DNA of 64,000 nt from Hofstenia miamia (taxonomy: Eukaryota; Xenacoelomorpha; Acoela), in the NCBI GenBank assembly GCA_004352715.1, contig SCFE01000025.1, positions 924,165 to 988,164 on the forward strand. Direction: 5' to 3'. The number at the start of each line of letters is the position of its first letter. Positions within the stretch are counted from its first letter, which is position 1. A program made the position numbers and the translations under genes. The notes under the pieces are model-generated. The model worked only from the letters and a program-made list of their open reading frames with translations, did not search any database and was not told the DNA's origin. This document shows, piece by piece, positions 12,393-23,580 of the stretch.

Positions 12393-13392
12393 NNNNNNNN
12401 NNNNNNNNNNNNNNNNNNNNNNNNNNNNNNNNNNNNNNNNNNNNNNNNNNNNNNNNNNNNNNNNNNNNNNNNNNNNNNNNNNNNNNNNNNNNNNNNNNNN
12501 NNNNNNNNNNNNNNNNNNNNNNNNNNNNNNNNNNNNNNNNNNNNNNNNNNNNNNNNNNNNNNNNNNNNNNNNNNNNNNNNNNNNNNNNNNNNNNNNNNNN
12601 NNNNNNNNNNNNNNNNNNNNNNNNNNNNNNNNNNNNNNNNNNNNNNNNNNNNNNNNNNNNNNNNNNNNNNNNNNNNNNNNNNNNNNNNNNNNNNNNNNNN
12701 NNNNNNNNNNNNNNNNNNNNNNNNNNNNNNNNNNNNNNNNNNNNNNNNNNNNNNNNNNNNNNNNNNNNNNNNNNNNNNNNNNNNNNNNNNNNNNNNNNNN
12801 NNNNNNNNNNNNNNNNNNNNNNNNNNNNNNNNNNNNNNNNNNNNNNNNNNNNNNNNNNNNNNNNNNNNNNNNNNNNNNNNNNNNNNNNNNNNNNNNNNNN
12901 NNNNNNNNNNNNNNNNNNNNNNNNNNNNNNNNNNNNNNNNNNNNNNNNNNNNNNNNNNNNNNNNNNNNNNNNNNNNNNNNNNNNNNNNNNNNNNNNNNNN
13001 NNNNNNNNNNNNNNNNNNNNNNNNNNNNNNNNNNNNNNNNNNNNNNNNNNNNNNNNNNNNNNNNNNNNNNNNNNNNNNNNNNNNNNNNNNNNNNNNNNNN
13101 NNNNNNNNNNNNNNNNNNNNNNNNNNNNNNNNNNNNNNNNNNNNNNNNNNNNNNNNNNNNNNNNNNNNNNNNNNNNNNNNNNNNNNNNNNNNNNNNNNNN
13201 NNNNNNNNNNNNNNNNNNNNNNNNNNNNNNNNNNNNNNNNNNNNNNNNNNNNNNNNNNNNNNNNNNNNNNNNNNNNNNNNNNNNNNNNNNNNNNNNNNNN
13301 NNNNNNNNNNNNNNNNNNNNNNNNNNNNNNNNNNNNNNNNNNNNNNNNNNNNNNNNNNNNNNNNNNNNNNNNNNNNNNNNNNNNNNNNNNNN
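12393..13392. other. Assembly gap, exactly 1000 N
   Basis: A run of exactly 1000 N, a conventional placeholder for a gap of unknown size. Open frames that span it are meaningless. Confidence 0.99.
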
Positions 13393-14102
13393 ACGTGTTT
13401 AAAAACTTTTACGAAATGCGTTATCAATGGACGATTAAATTGGTTTTTGCATAGCGAAATTGAATATTTTTACTTGTATATAAAATTTGTTTTACCTATT
13501 TACGAGTCATTGTATTTTTAACATTAATTGTTATATTGAAATACAATCTCTTTTTGTTTAACTAAAAATGTTTAATTTGTTCTACATGTATTATTGAGAC
13601 ATCTTCAAATAGTTTGTTTTCCCGAAAACGAATTAAACACGGTTCATGTAAGCAATCGAAATATGGAAAATTGATAGCATTGACGAAAACGAAAACGTGT
13701 GATAGCAAGGAATATTAACAAAATTGTAATGTAACCCGTGATATTAACAAAGTGAAATTAGTCATAGCGAAAAGTGGCCCTAACATGAATCATAAAAAAT
13801 CAATTAAAAGCATCGCTAATTGAAATCCATTAGTAGACATACTTAAAAATATCTGACGTCACTGAAAATCCATTAGCGGAAATGTCAATCAACTGATGAG
13901 TCACAAAAAACACTCATCAATATCACAGAGGTCAAAATGTCAGTTTGTGTAACCTCCCCTGCCCTAATATTACTACTGACGTTTTTAAGTGCGGAGTGGA
14001 GAGCGCAATCGACTGTCTTTAGAGAGGACATCGTGGCCAATGAGACATCGCGGCCAATGGACATCGCGGCCAATAATATGGTTCAAAGGACGTGGATATT
14101 CT
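13393..14102. other. No gene seen (13393-14102)
   Basis: Mixed-composition sequence with a short triplicated motif near 14027-14075 (variants of GAC/GAG-ATCGCGGCCAAT). Frames at 13885-14073 and 13937-14146 overlap on opposite strands and have no family features. Confidence 0.4.
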
Positions 14103-14440
14103 ACCTTTTGACCTTGGCGGGGATGTCTGGCATGGCTATGATGTAATTGTGTACTTTGGCTGTCTATGTATCCTCGACGTCATCGGAATATGTTCTGTTT
14201 TGTTGGCAAACACATTTGTTTGCAGTCTATTGTTTAAAATGTAACCAATTCTTTTATTCATATACGTTTTTGGATAATAATACTCAAGTAAGACTAATAA
14301 TAAACAAGTCAAATGAGATGATAGATCACATACAAAACACATGACAATTAAAATTTTAAACAAAATCAATTAAAAACAAACGATTTTTCTATTTATGATA
14401 AAGTATATATAATTAATTAATTTAACATCGGACAGCAAAT
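14103..14440 (+). repeat. Left inverted repeat of a probable Polinton-like element
   Basis: Read on +, this matches the reverse complement of 19655-20755 over several blocks in the same order: TTGACCTTGGCGGG, TAATTGTGTACTTTG, TTTGTTTGCAGTCTATTG, AACAAGTCAAATG, TTTTAAACAAAATCAATTA and TTTATGATAAAGTATATAT. The left arm lacks about 600 bp present in the middle of the right arm. The outer end is where similarity fades, near 14103. Long inverted repeats around capsid and protease remnants fit a Polinton/Maverick. Confidence 0.65.
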
Positions 14441-15316
14441 TCCATTAGACGAAATATTTGTTGCTGAAAAATCTTTATCCCAACAGATGGCGCTCGAAAA
14501 TGCTTAATATAGCCTATCTTAATACATTAGGAAATATTATTTGGTGAAATTTCTTCTAAAGTATGCAACATTTTTAAAATAGTCGGTGAGAATAAGAGTG
14601 TTAATGTCCTTAAGATTCCACAGAACCATAAAAGTACTCATTTACTATGCTAGTTTTTTGTACAATTCAGGAAACAGTCGCTCTCAGTTGAATGGCAATT
14701 GTACAGAAAATGAGTAAAGGGATTACAACCGAATAACATGAAATTGATTTTTCATGTAGCAGCCAATCAAATTCCGAGAGTTATGTGCTCCCACAGCACA
14801 TAATATTCAAATTTACCTCAAAAATCATTGATTTTTGACAAAAAGCTGCAAAGTGAGAATAAGATCAAAGAAATGATGATTAGAAATATTGTATTTAGAT
14901 CAATTAGATTAATTTAGATTTATTTGTATTATGCAACTAAGAAACAATATGTGTCAAAAATGAGAGATTAGTATCAGTTGATAAAAATACTTTTTAGCTG
15001 CCATCTTGGCAGAAGAAAAGTTTAAATTTGAAATTGACAGGTACTTTTCTGGAATTACTATAAATACAAATTAAATACTGTAAGCAATTGATAAAGAATT
15101 TTATTCGGAATTGTTATTTTGTTCTACTATAACGGTTTGATTATTTACTATGATGTAGAGCTAATCAAGCGGTGTTTAGTAGTGATCTGGATCCATCACA
15201 GAGAATGATTCTAGGGTCCCTGTGCCAGACCACGAAAGTGCACTTAAGTTAGGTGTAGGGGTTTTCTCTCAGTTAGCCGACTAGCGATCATTTAACATGT
15301 ATTAAAATAATTAACT
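14441..15316. other. No gene seen (14441-15316)
   Basis: Lies between the left inverted repeat and the readable part of the LINE. The last 150 bases may be further decayed LINE sequence. No capsid, polymerase or integrase motif could be read. Confidence 0.4.
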
Positions 15317-16540
15317 GTGAGCAAATGGTTGGATGACCAAAACCTAGGAAATACATTTTTAAATCAAGCAATAAATGATGTAGAACAAAATTGTGAAAAA
15401 TTGAGTAAATATTTCAACATGCACAAATTAAACAACAACAGTGAAAAAACTGAATTTTGCATCTTGAATCCTCAGGGGAAAAGTGTATTCCTACCCAATT
15501 CTTCACTTACTTTTAATAACGCCTCAATCTCCCCTAAAGAATCCTTCAAATATCTTGGTATAACTATTGACTCAAAATTAACATACAAGCAGCAAGTAAA
15601 AGAAATTTTAAAACGCATGGCAATGAGTATTAAAACATTATCACACGTAGCTGAACATTTACCCTCTGCCATTATGATTCAATTATTTCATGCTCTAGTA
15701 ATGAGTCATCTTAATTATGCAAATACACTTTTTTCAAGCTTAAATGAATCATTAGTAAAAAAACTTACAATACAATTAAAATGGGCATTGAATGTTTGTC
15801 AGAAAAACTGCTCCAAAACAAGAAATTACATTTTGTCATCTTTGCTGTTTCCAAATCAACTCTTTATTTTTAATATTTTGATAAAGTTTTTTAAAATAAC
15901 AAATCAATTACCTCCTTATAATTCAATATCATTTCCAAACTTTTTTCATAAGCGCAATATAAGAACTAATCATTATACTAGCATTAAATTTCGTAAAAAA
16001 ATCAAGCAACAGTCTTTTATTAATGTTGCAATTCGCAATTGGAATCGATTACCAAGTGAAATTNNNNNNNNNNNNNNNNNNNNNNNNNNNNNNNNNNNNN
16101 NNNNNNNNNNNNNNNNNNNNNNNNNNNNNNNNNNNNNNNNNNNNNNNNNNNNNNNNNNNNNNNNNNNNNNNNNNNNNNNNNNNNNNNNNNNNNNNNNNNN
16201 NNNNNNNNNNNNNNNNNNNNNNNNNNNNNNNCGCAATTGGAATCGATTACCAAGTGAAATTAAAATGATTAAGAGTGCAATTACGTTTAAAAGAAAATTA
16301 AAAGCATTTATGTTGAAGGAAAAATTCATTTTGGGTAAATCATGGTTAGGATTCAAATTTTACAATAAAGATTATACAATAACGCGCAATTAATTTCCAT
16401 AGCCTGAACAGAACAGATTTTGTAGTCCTATTTTTTTGTAAATATAGTTATTTGTTATCATTCTTGACGCTATTCAGATAATAACCAGTTTTGTAATTGA
16501 AAATATTATCTGAATAAAGAATATCTTATCTTATCTTAGA
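15317..16540 (+). mobile_element. LINE copy with the longest readable C-terminal ORF2 region of its family
   Basis: The + frame 15317-16393 encodes the region after the RT catalytic box: SKWLDDQNLGNTFLNQAIND, FKYLGITIDSKLTY, MAMSIKTLSHVAEHLP and the end GFKFYNKDYTITRN. It is interrupted only by an N run (16064-16231) flanked on both sides by the same 30 bases (16034-16063 and 16232-16261), again an unmerged contig overlap. The 3' UTR contains GACGC, a perfect 11-bp stem (16472-16482 with 16505-16515), a loop with TTTTGTAATT, and a tail ATCTTATCTTATCTT. It is 5' truncated and sits inside the Polinton-like element. Confidence 0.9.
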
Positions 16541-17232
16541 TCCAAATTAATGACCAATAAATGACCAATAAAGTGACCATACATGTATTAATCTATAGAT
16601 GTAAGTTAGGAAGCTGCTCAATACTAATATATTTAGAAATGCCAATATATTTTGGTAATGGCTACACGTAATATTAAATTAGCAGCTAGTAACAAGCCAG
16701 GTTGCAAACAGATAGAACACTTTTACAAAATAGAGTTTAAGTCGAATTGTGTCAGTATGCACTGAGCTAGGATAAGGTACACATAAATTGTATCAATGAG
16801 CTGAGGTGTGGAATTCAACCAAGTGGAACATCAAAGGATTTGGTGAAACTGGATGTGGAGATCAGCTTCAGGCAGATGCCCATTATCAATCGTTGAACAA
16901 ACTGTCACATGGTGTCATCACCTAAATAGTGAACAGTTAAACTAGTTACATTGTGCTAATAGAAACAAAAGCCAAAGCAGTATCTAATTGAGTAAATCCC
17001 TACCTGCAAAACTACGACTAGTGTTATGAAGTAACAAGAGATAAATAGTAATGAAGCCTAGTAGAGGATGTTACAATGGCTCTGTTAAAAGAGAATTTGA
17101 AATTGGCAATGGATATCCTATATTTTACATTTTTTGGTGTAATTTACCAATTTTAGGTCATGTGCCATCTTTATTGTTTTGGATATATGTGAAGTTTAGC
17201 TATAATGAACTCTACAGATATTTAAATGTTTA
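16541..17232. other. No gene recognised (16541-17232)
   Basis: An open frame at 17051-17233 directly precedes the protease remnant and could be part of the same decayed element, but it has no motif I recognise. The rest is stop-rich. Confidence 0.35.
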
Positions 17233-17640
17233 ATGTATCCTGATGAAATTAGACGTATTATTCTCCCAATCTCATCACCACGTTGGCATTTTTTCAGTGT
17301 ACACTGTTCAGATTGCATACCACTAAGCCTTGTACAAAACTCTTTTCTAATTTCTAATACAAGCCCAACTGGCCATCCCGGAACCCATTGGTTGTTGAAT
17401 ATACGAGATGCAAGCGGGAACTTAAGGTGCATTCAGACAAGAACCTTTTGATGTATATCATTTGATATACATCAAAAAGATGCTCGTCTGAATGCACTTT
17501 CATCAAAAGATGCGCATCAAAAGGTTCTCATCTGAATGCACCTTTAATATTCAAGGATTCTCTCAGTTGACCACTAAACCAGTACCCTGATATTGAACAT
17601 TACTATCTAATTATGTTTGCAGTGCTTATTGTATTTTTTG
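17233..17640 (+). pseudogene. Adenain-like cysteine protease remnant (Polinton type)
   Basis: The frame from 17233 reads CSDCIPLSL, QNSFLISNTSP and then GTHWLLNI. An N-terminal region ending in an N-T-x-P stretch followed by GTHW, whose histidine is catalytic, is typical of adenovirus-type proteases carried by Polintons and adintoviruses. A 118-bp MITE interrupts the gene at 17426. Beyond it, similarity resumes in another frame with a (F)xDS-type block and PLNQYPDIEHYY, with at least one stop. The catalytic cysteine region is not visible. In related elements this enzyme matures capsid proteins. Here it is dead. The family call rests on motif recognition only. Confidence 0.6.
17426..17543. mobile_element. 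118-bp hairpin MITE at a TTAA site
   Basis: Terminal inverted repeats GGTGCATTCAGA and TCTGAATGCACC lie between TTAA copies (17422-17425 and 17544-17547, one T offset on the right). The interior repeats CTTTTGATG in inverted form. TTAA target duplication is characteristic of piggyBac-type insertion. It splits the protease remnant. Confidence 0.8.
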
Positions 17641-17899
17641 TGCTTTTTTATTTTTCAACAATATACCCGAAATATTTGTATTTACTGATTTACCATTTGT
17701 TAATAACTTAATAAATTAATATGGGCTTAATAAATTAATGTACTCATAGTCACTTTGCTTATTTTACATGCACAAAATGTTTTGTATAAATAGCATAATC
17801 GAAATTTATAATTCTATACACTTTTGCAATATGCCAATTGTTAGTCTACTTCCTGACAACTGTTGAAGCAGCAACTCAATACATAGTTTTACTACGCAT
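17641..17899. other. AT-rich spacer inside the Polinton-like element
   Basis: Short spacer between the protease and minor-capsid remnants. Nothing recognised. Confidence 0.4.
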
Positions 17900-18838
17900 T
17901 TGGAAAGACCAATCTATAATGCTTCTCATGTGGCCTTGCTAAATTTCACATTTCCCATAGGATTCAATAATATACAAGATCAATCATGGAGTTTGATGGA
18001 CGCAAATGGAAATAAACCTGGTATTTATGTGAAGGGCGTCCATTTGAAAAAGATAGAAGATGTTTTTAGCTTTGTTAACCAAATCTTAATGAAACAAATG
18101 ATGAAAAAAGTTTTGAAAAACTATTTAGTACTTTTTCACAAAATTTGCCATTGATTACAATAGTACCAAAATTGGATTTTGAAATCACCATTGGAAGAGT
18201 AGTCACAAAAGAAAGAAACTCCGTATGAATTTGAATTAAATAAGGTAGGTGAAACTTTGGGTTTTGATCATTACTATCAAATAGTCAATGGTTTGAACAC
18301 TGCTAAATATAGTTTTGATATTTTAAATTATACTGATATAGTTACTTGTCAGCATTATCAGAGTGGTAGCATCCTGTTATTGGATCAAATATCCTTATTC
18401 ACAGTCAGTGGCGTACCCAGGGGGACATGGTGGAATGTCCCCCCGTCAGGTTTCCAAATTTAAATTTGACTGGATAAATTAAAAAATTTTTTGTAAAAAA
18501 TTGAAAAATTTAAAATCTAGGATTGTGAAATGCATTTTTAGGCTCTATTTTCTCAATATTTTCAAAAAATTTTGCAGGGATTTGCCCCGCATTAGGAAAT
18601 AACAATAATGTCCCCCTGTCAGAAAATCCTGGGTATGCTCCTGTTCACAGTATATAGTGTAAATGATCAGCCATTTATCAATTATGAAAAGGCTCATATA
18701 ATTTATAAACCAACTTCAAAGTCATTCATCAATATAATTACAATTAGCTTCCATACATCTAATGGTGAGTTCATTCATTTCAATGATACTAGCAGTATTT
18801 ATTTAACTCTTAATATCAAAGACATTGATGAAATTTAA
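17900..18838 (+). pseudogene. Penton-like minor capsid gene remnant (Polinton type)
   Basis: Readable pieces are 17900-18154 (ending in another frame near LDFEITIGRVVT), 18257-18400 and 18644-18838. The C-terminal end has the layout of Polinton penton-like proteins and the F54H12.2-like proteins derived from them: PFINYEKAH, then a strand ending ISFHTSNGEFIHFND, then IYLTLNIKDIDEI. The penton forms capsid vertices. A frameshift near 18130-18240 and a 238-bp hAT MITE at 18406 break the gene. On either side of the MITE the reading frame repeats the residues LFTV because of the target duplication. The identification is by pattern memory, without a search. Confidence 0.5.
18406..18643. mobile_element. 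hAT-type MITE (238 bp)
   Basis: The ends are CAGTGGCGTACCCAGG and the inverted CAGGAGCATACCCAGG (13 of 16 match). They are flanked by an exact 8-bp duplication TTCACAGT at 18398-18405 and 18644-18651. The CAGTGGCGTA start and 8-bp duplication are classic hAT features. It is inserted in the penton-like remnant. Confidence 0.9.
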
Positions 18839-19654
18839 GTTTAAACAATTTTTTAAAGCGTAAAATAAATAAGTTGTTTGTTATTTTTAAATGCTATGTA
18901 TTAATAACCAATTTACAACAATATAAATAATATCAATAATTTTTACAAATATTTTATTCTTGAATTCAACGAGAAAAACGTATTGAAAATATATGTACTT
19001 CATTTGTGCCAGAGATGTTGATTGATAAATTGTTTTACTTTATTAACATTTTAGTTTTGTAGCATCTTTCATTTACATAATTGTATAAATTGGGAAAAAC
19101 ATGTTGTAATAATAATTGAGATTGTTTTCCAACTTGTGAAAAAATTCTAGTTTTATATGATTTGAAAGTGTTTTATTTAATTGTGATAATTTTTAAAGTG
19201 ATTTGGATTTCATGTTTGGTAGATAACAATCTTTACGATTGGATACATTTTGACATTTGAACAATAGGGTATAGATAAAAAATTACGCAATGTTAACATT
19301 GTCTGTTAAGAAGTGCAACTTTGTACACACAGCAGTACAATTTTATATGGTTGTACTGTTTTTATAATTTGTTACATTTTGACATTTGAACAATGGTAAT
19401 AGATAAAACTATGTAATGTTGCCATTATCTGTGAAGAAGTGTAACTTTATACATAGAGTGGATTAATAGAATTTCACATTGATGAAAGAACTATCCATAA
19501 AGATTTGAAACTTTTTGGTAAGCTATTTTTATAATTAAATCTCAGATATTGTTTTGATTCTTAACCCTTTTTTGCAATGCTATCTCTAGTTAGTTTTACA
19601 GATATTTCTTTTAAAATGTAATCAATTTTATTTTAATGAATTGCTGCAAATTTG
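18839..19654. repeat. Spacer with an imperfect tandem duplication
   Basis: No gene. A block starting ACATTTTGACATTTGAACAA near 19248 recurs near 19375, each copy followed by similar sequence (ATAGATAAAA ... CAATGTT ... GAAGTG.AACTTT). This is an imperfect tandem repeat with a period of about 127 bp. Confidence 0.6.
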
Positions 19655-20755
19655 CAGTGTGATATTAAATTAATTATATATACTTTATCATAAATAGAAA
19701 TGTCGCTTATTTCTTAATACACATTTTTAATTGATTTTGTTTAAAATTTTAATTGTCATGTGTCTTATACTGTGATCTATCACTACATTTGACTTGTTTA
19801 TTTATCATTATTTAGATACTACTGTGTGAAATTCATAATGTGCAAATACACATTGTGTATGTTTCCTACAGCATTCCCATCCCAACAATGATAATAAACT
19901 AACACAATAGACAAATTTAATAGTGCGATATATATGGTCATTTTAAGCAAAGTGTAGCATAAATTACATTTTTGTCTTGTCTTAAACATATATGTGGGTT
20001 TTACCACATACATTTATTAAATATTAGAAATTGTGAGTTTTTGCATAAACTAGTTTTTGGTTTTTTCCGAAAAATTATTTCACTTTATTACCAAAATAAA
20101 GCATTACACTTTTAACAAATATTATTAGCTCTCTGATTCAAACATTTGTTATTAAATTTTACTGAATAAAAAAAGTAAGTAAAATCAACATGTAAACTAA
20201 ATTAATGTGGTATTTCCAATGTCATGTATGTTAATAAAAAAACAAACATGTAAAATAAAACATGTAAACTAAATTAATATGTGATGTGGTATTCCCAATG
20301 TCATGTATGTTAATAAAAAAAACAAGTATGTAATATAAAACAAAATAATTTTGTTTGAAAATACTTATTAATTACACCTTTTACTGAAGAAATTTAGCAA
20401 TAAAATATAATTCAAAAAACGTGAATTTCTTGCATATATAATTTCAATGATTTTTAACAATTATTTATGTAATATGTATAAAAAAATTGGCTACATTTTA
20501 AACAATAGACTACAAACAAATGTGTTTGCCAACAGAACATACAGAGATACACCCCTGCCAATATACACACTAATTATTTATGTAATATGAATAAAAAAAT
20601 TGATTGCATTTTAAACAATAGACTGCAAACAAATTTGTTTGCCAACAAATATTACAACAAATGAGAATATATTCAAATGACGTCAGAGATACACATATGA
20701 TCAAAGTACACAATTATATCATATCCATGACAGACATGCCCGCCAAGGTCAAAGG
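19655..20755 (-). repeat. Right inverted repeat of a probable Polinton-like element
   Basis: Reverse-complement counterpart of 14103-14440, as described there. This arm is longer because it keeps a middle segment missing on the left. It also contains its own tandem duplications: a block with AACATGTAAACTAAATTAAT recurs near 20189 and 20258, and the ACAATAGACT.CAAACAAA segment recurs near 20500 and 20617. Confidence 0.65.
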
Positions 20756-23580
20756 TCAATTTGTCTAATGTTGTACAAGTCTTTTTATACTACTGTCACC
20801 AATTGTACCTAATATTAAGAACTGGCTACTGGCAAACATAAAGGTCAGTATGTCCCACGTCAAAAGTAAGAAAGCAATGGCACAATATGAAAAGCTATTC
20901 ACAAGAATTGCAACAATGAGGCACCAGTTGGGACAATGACAATCACAAATATGCTAGGCATATGCCCAACTGAAATGTAAATATTTTCTGAAAAGATATG
21001 AAAATACATGTGGGGTGAAACAGGAAACTTACATCTAAGACAATTCACCAAGAAATCTTGGTTAACAATGGAGATGATCATCAACTGAAAGAAAGGTAAC
21101 ACAAGAGATATGGTTCTCCAAATTCAGAGGACATACATAATGGTAAAATCCGGAATAGTAATGGCAAAGTTCTTAGTTGACTATCTTTAATGCTCCTTCA
21201 TAAAGATATTGAAACATCAACAAATGATAAAGAGAGACAAAAGAGATGAACTAGTAGACATAATAGAGATAGTACCAAAACAACACAAGATATGAATGAA
21301 GAGGAATTTTTGTTGAGCTCATCAACAATAGAAATGTCGTCACAAACATAAAAGGCAATTGATAGAGTGAATGTGGAGAAGTGGGATGTGGAAGTACTGA
21401 AACAAGCACTCTAGTGGATAGAAACTAGAGATAACAGATACTTAATATAAACTGCAATAGATGTGAAACAAAGGAGAAGATAACTGAGAAGTACTACAAG
21501 CCATTAAAAGAGTCACTCTCAAAGTTCTCTCTTAGAACTTACAAAATAGGAATTGGATTAGCTGGTAAAGCCAGAAAACCAAGTAGCCATAGACATAGAG
21601 TGTTTAGCAACTAAACTAACAATGAGACAGTAAGATATTCAATGATTGAGACAAGTGAGGCTGTCCACAACGTTTTCGAATGGAGTGGCTCAGCAAAAAG
21701 CAAACTATCAGAAAGATAGGACCAAAGAAAGATTAATAAAAAAGGAACCATCAATGCAAGATTAAGGGCATTCTTGTCAGCCTCACTTTTTGATCAAGGG
21801 GTGCTAAAAGAAGGGCACTTTCTTTGATCAAGTTTATATAAGTGATTTTAATAAGAATTTTATTTAGAGAAATTTAGTTGTAAATTTTATAATCAATTAT
21901 GTTGTTAAACAGGTCACAAAAATATTATGGCAAAAAAGAGTTTGGCTGAAAAGTTGATCAATTGACTATTTTACTGAAGTGAGCCAAAAGATGAATTTGA
22001 ATATTACAGTGATCATCTGATCAACCAAAAAGGAAAGTTAGTACACCTGTAAAAAAGTTTTGAGAGAAACCAGGAAACAAAATACATTAATATCAATGAA
22101 ATTTTAGAGAAGTTTAGTTCTCATTTCATAATTATGTTATTATACAAAAATTGTTCAAATGCTTGTAATTAGCTAATTCTGATATGACAATGGTGGTGGT
22201 GACTTTTCTGGTTAAAGTTAATGATGTAATTTAATATCAAAATGGAAATAGTGATGAATGCATTATGACAAATTGTTTAACTCTATTTCTTACAAGAACA
22301 AACAGTCTATTATTTGATGCATGGCTTTACTATACCTTTAAATCAACCTGTGTTTAATCAAATTTTTAAAAACTATTATTACTCAATTAATGATGAATTA
22401 TACTATACCTAAAAGAAGATTTTATTGTTGATGTCACCAGGGTAAGAGGAGTGCATTTGTGTTAATTACAAATCTTTAATTGTATTTCTAGTTAAAAACC
22501 TAACTGTATTAACATTGTATTGTAAATTGTTCATTTTTTGAATCATATGTAAATTTTATGCTAAATGTAGTATCAGTTAAATGAGAGAACAAGAAAAATG
22601 AAAATACACTGATCATTACCCTAAGTGATGTCTGTTAATCCATTATCATCTGCACTGTGTTAGTGAGATGCTGCTTAGGTCAGCAACACCTTCATGAGGA
22701 TGACATGTGATACTAAACAAATTCAATTAATCATTTGTATGGCATAAACATATATTACAGATATATTAAATTATATACAATCAGGCATTAACTGTTTAGG
22801 GTAAGTTGCTGATGTACCTAACTTGTTTTGAAACAGATACTGTCAAGGATAGCCACTTAGGATAAATTAAGTGCAGATTGCTGATAATGGGGATTTCAAA
22901 TTAATTATCACCTTGAAGAGTCATGCATCATATGAGCAATTTCTTAATATATTGACATGGTGATACAATAATATCTGTACAAGATAGTTAAGTTCAATTA
23001 CCAATTATGGATTGTTTTTTTTGTTAGAATCAAAGATTAATTAGGTTTCATACTGAATTTTCTTTTGCTATAGAGTTTCAATTGCAATCCAATCAAATAT
23101 ATAAAAATATTTTTCTTTGATATAATATTTTTACCTATACTTTTTCATAATTAACTTTTAGTGAAAATGAGGGTAAAAAGCCCTAAACTATCCTCTTGAT
23201 TTGATCAAATAAGTGTTATGCTTAGGCACTAGCACATAAACAACCTATTGAATACTTGCTTTAGTCTTTTTGGAAATAAAACTCATACTGAAAAGAATGT
23301 GGTAAATCTGGTGTTGTTTTACTTGAGTGAAATTTCTAGGCTATCACTTCCAAGATGTAGATGTCTGTATTATGAAGTGATTATGTGATGGTTAATAAAT
23401 CATCATTATTATGTTGTAGTGTGGGATTTTCACATAATACTAAATTTTTCATATATTGAATCAAAACAAGTCACAAGATTTGTGAGAAATTTGGAAAGTC
23501 TAAAAATTTCTATCAAATTAAAAGTACAGGTAATTTTTATAAATTTCTATGATCAGTACACAAAATTAAAATATTTTTAT
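20756..23580. other. No gene seen (20756-23580)
   Basis: 2.8 kb of AT-rich sequence with frequent stops in all frames. It could include further decayed transposon sequence, but I could not read any motif. Confidence 0.45.

Noticed and set aside
12299-13454. Long open frames across the N run
   Set aside because: They consist almost only of undetermined residues; the N run is exactly 1000 bases and carries no information.
13892-13899. CTGATGAG, a core of hammerhead ribozymes
   Set aside because: The required CGAAA element and stems do not follow; the surrounding bases only form a small palindrome.
13885-14369. Opposite-strand open frames near the left inverted repeat
   Set aside because: They overlap each other and the inverted repeat; the corresponding right arm does not keep the frames open.
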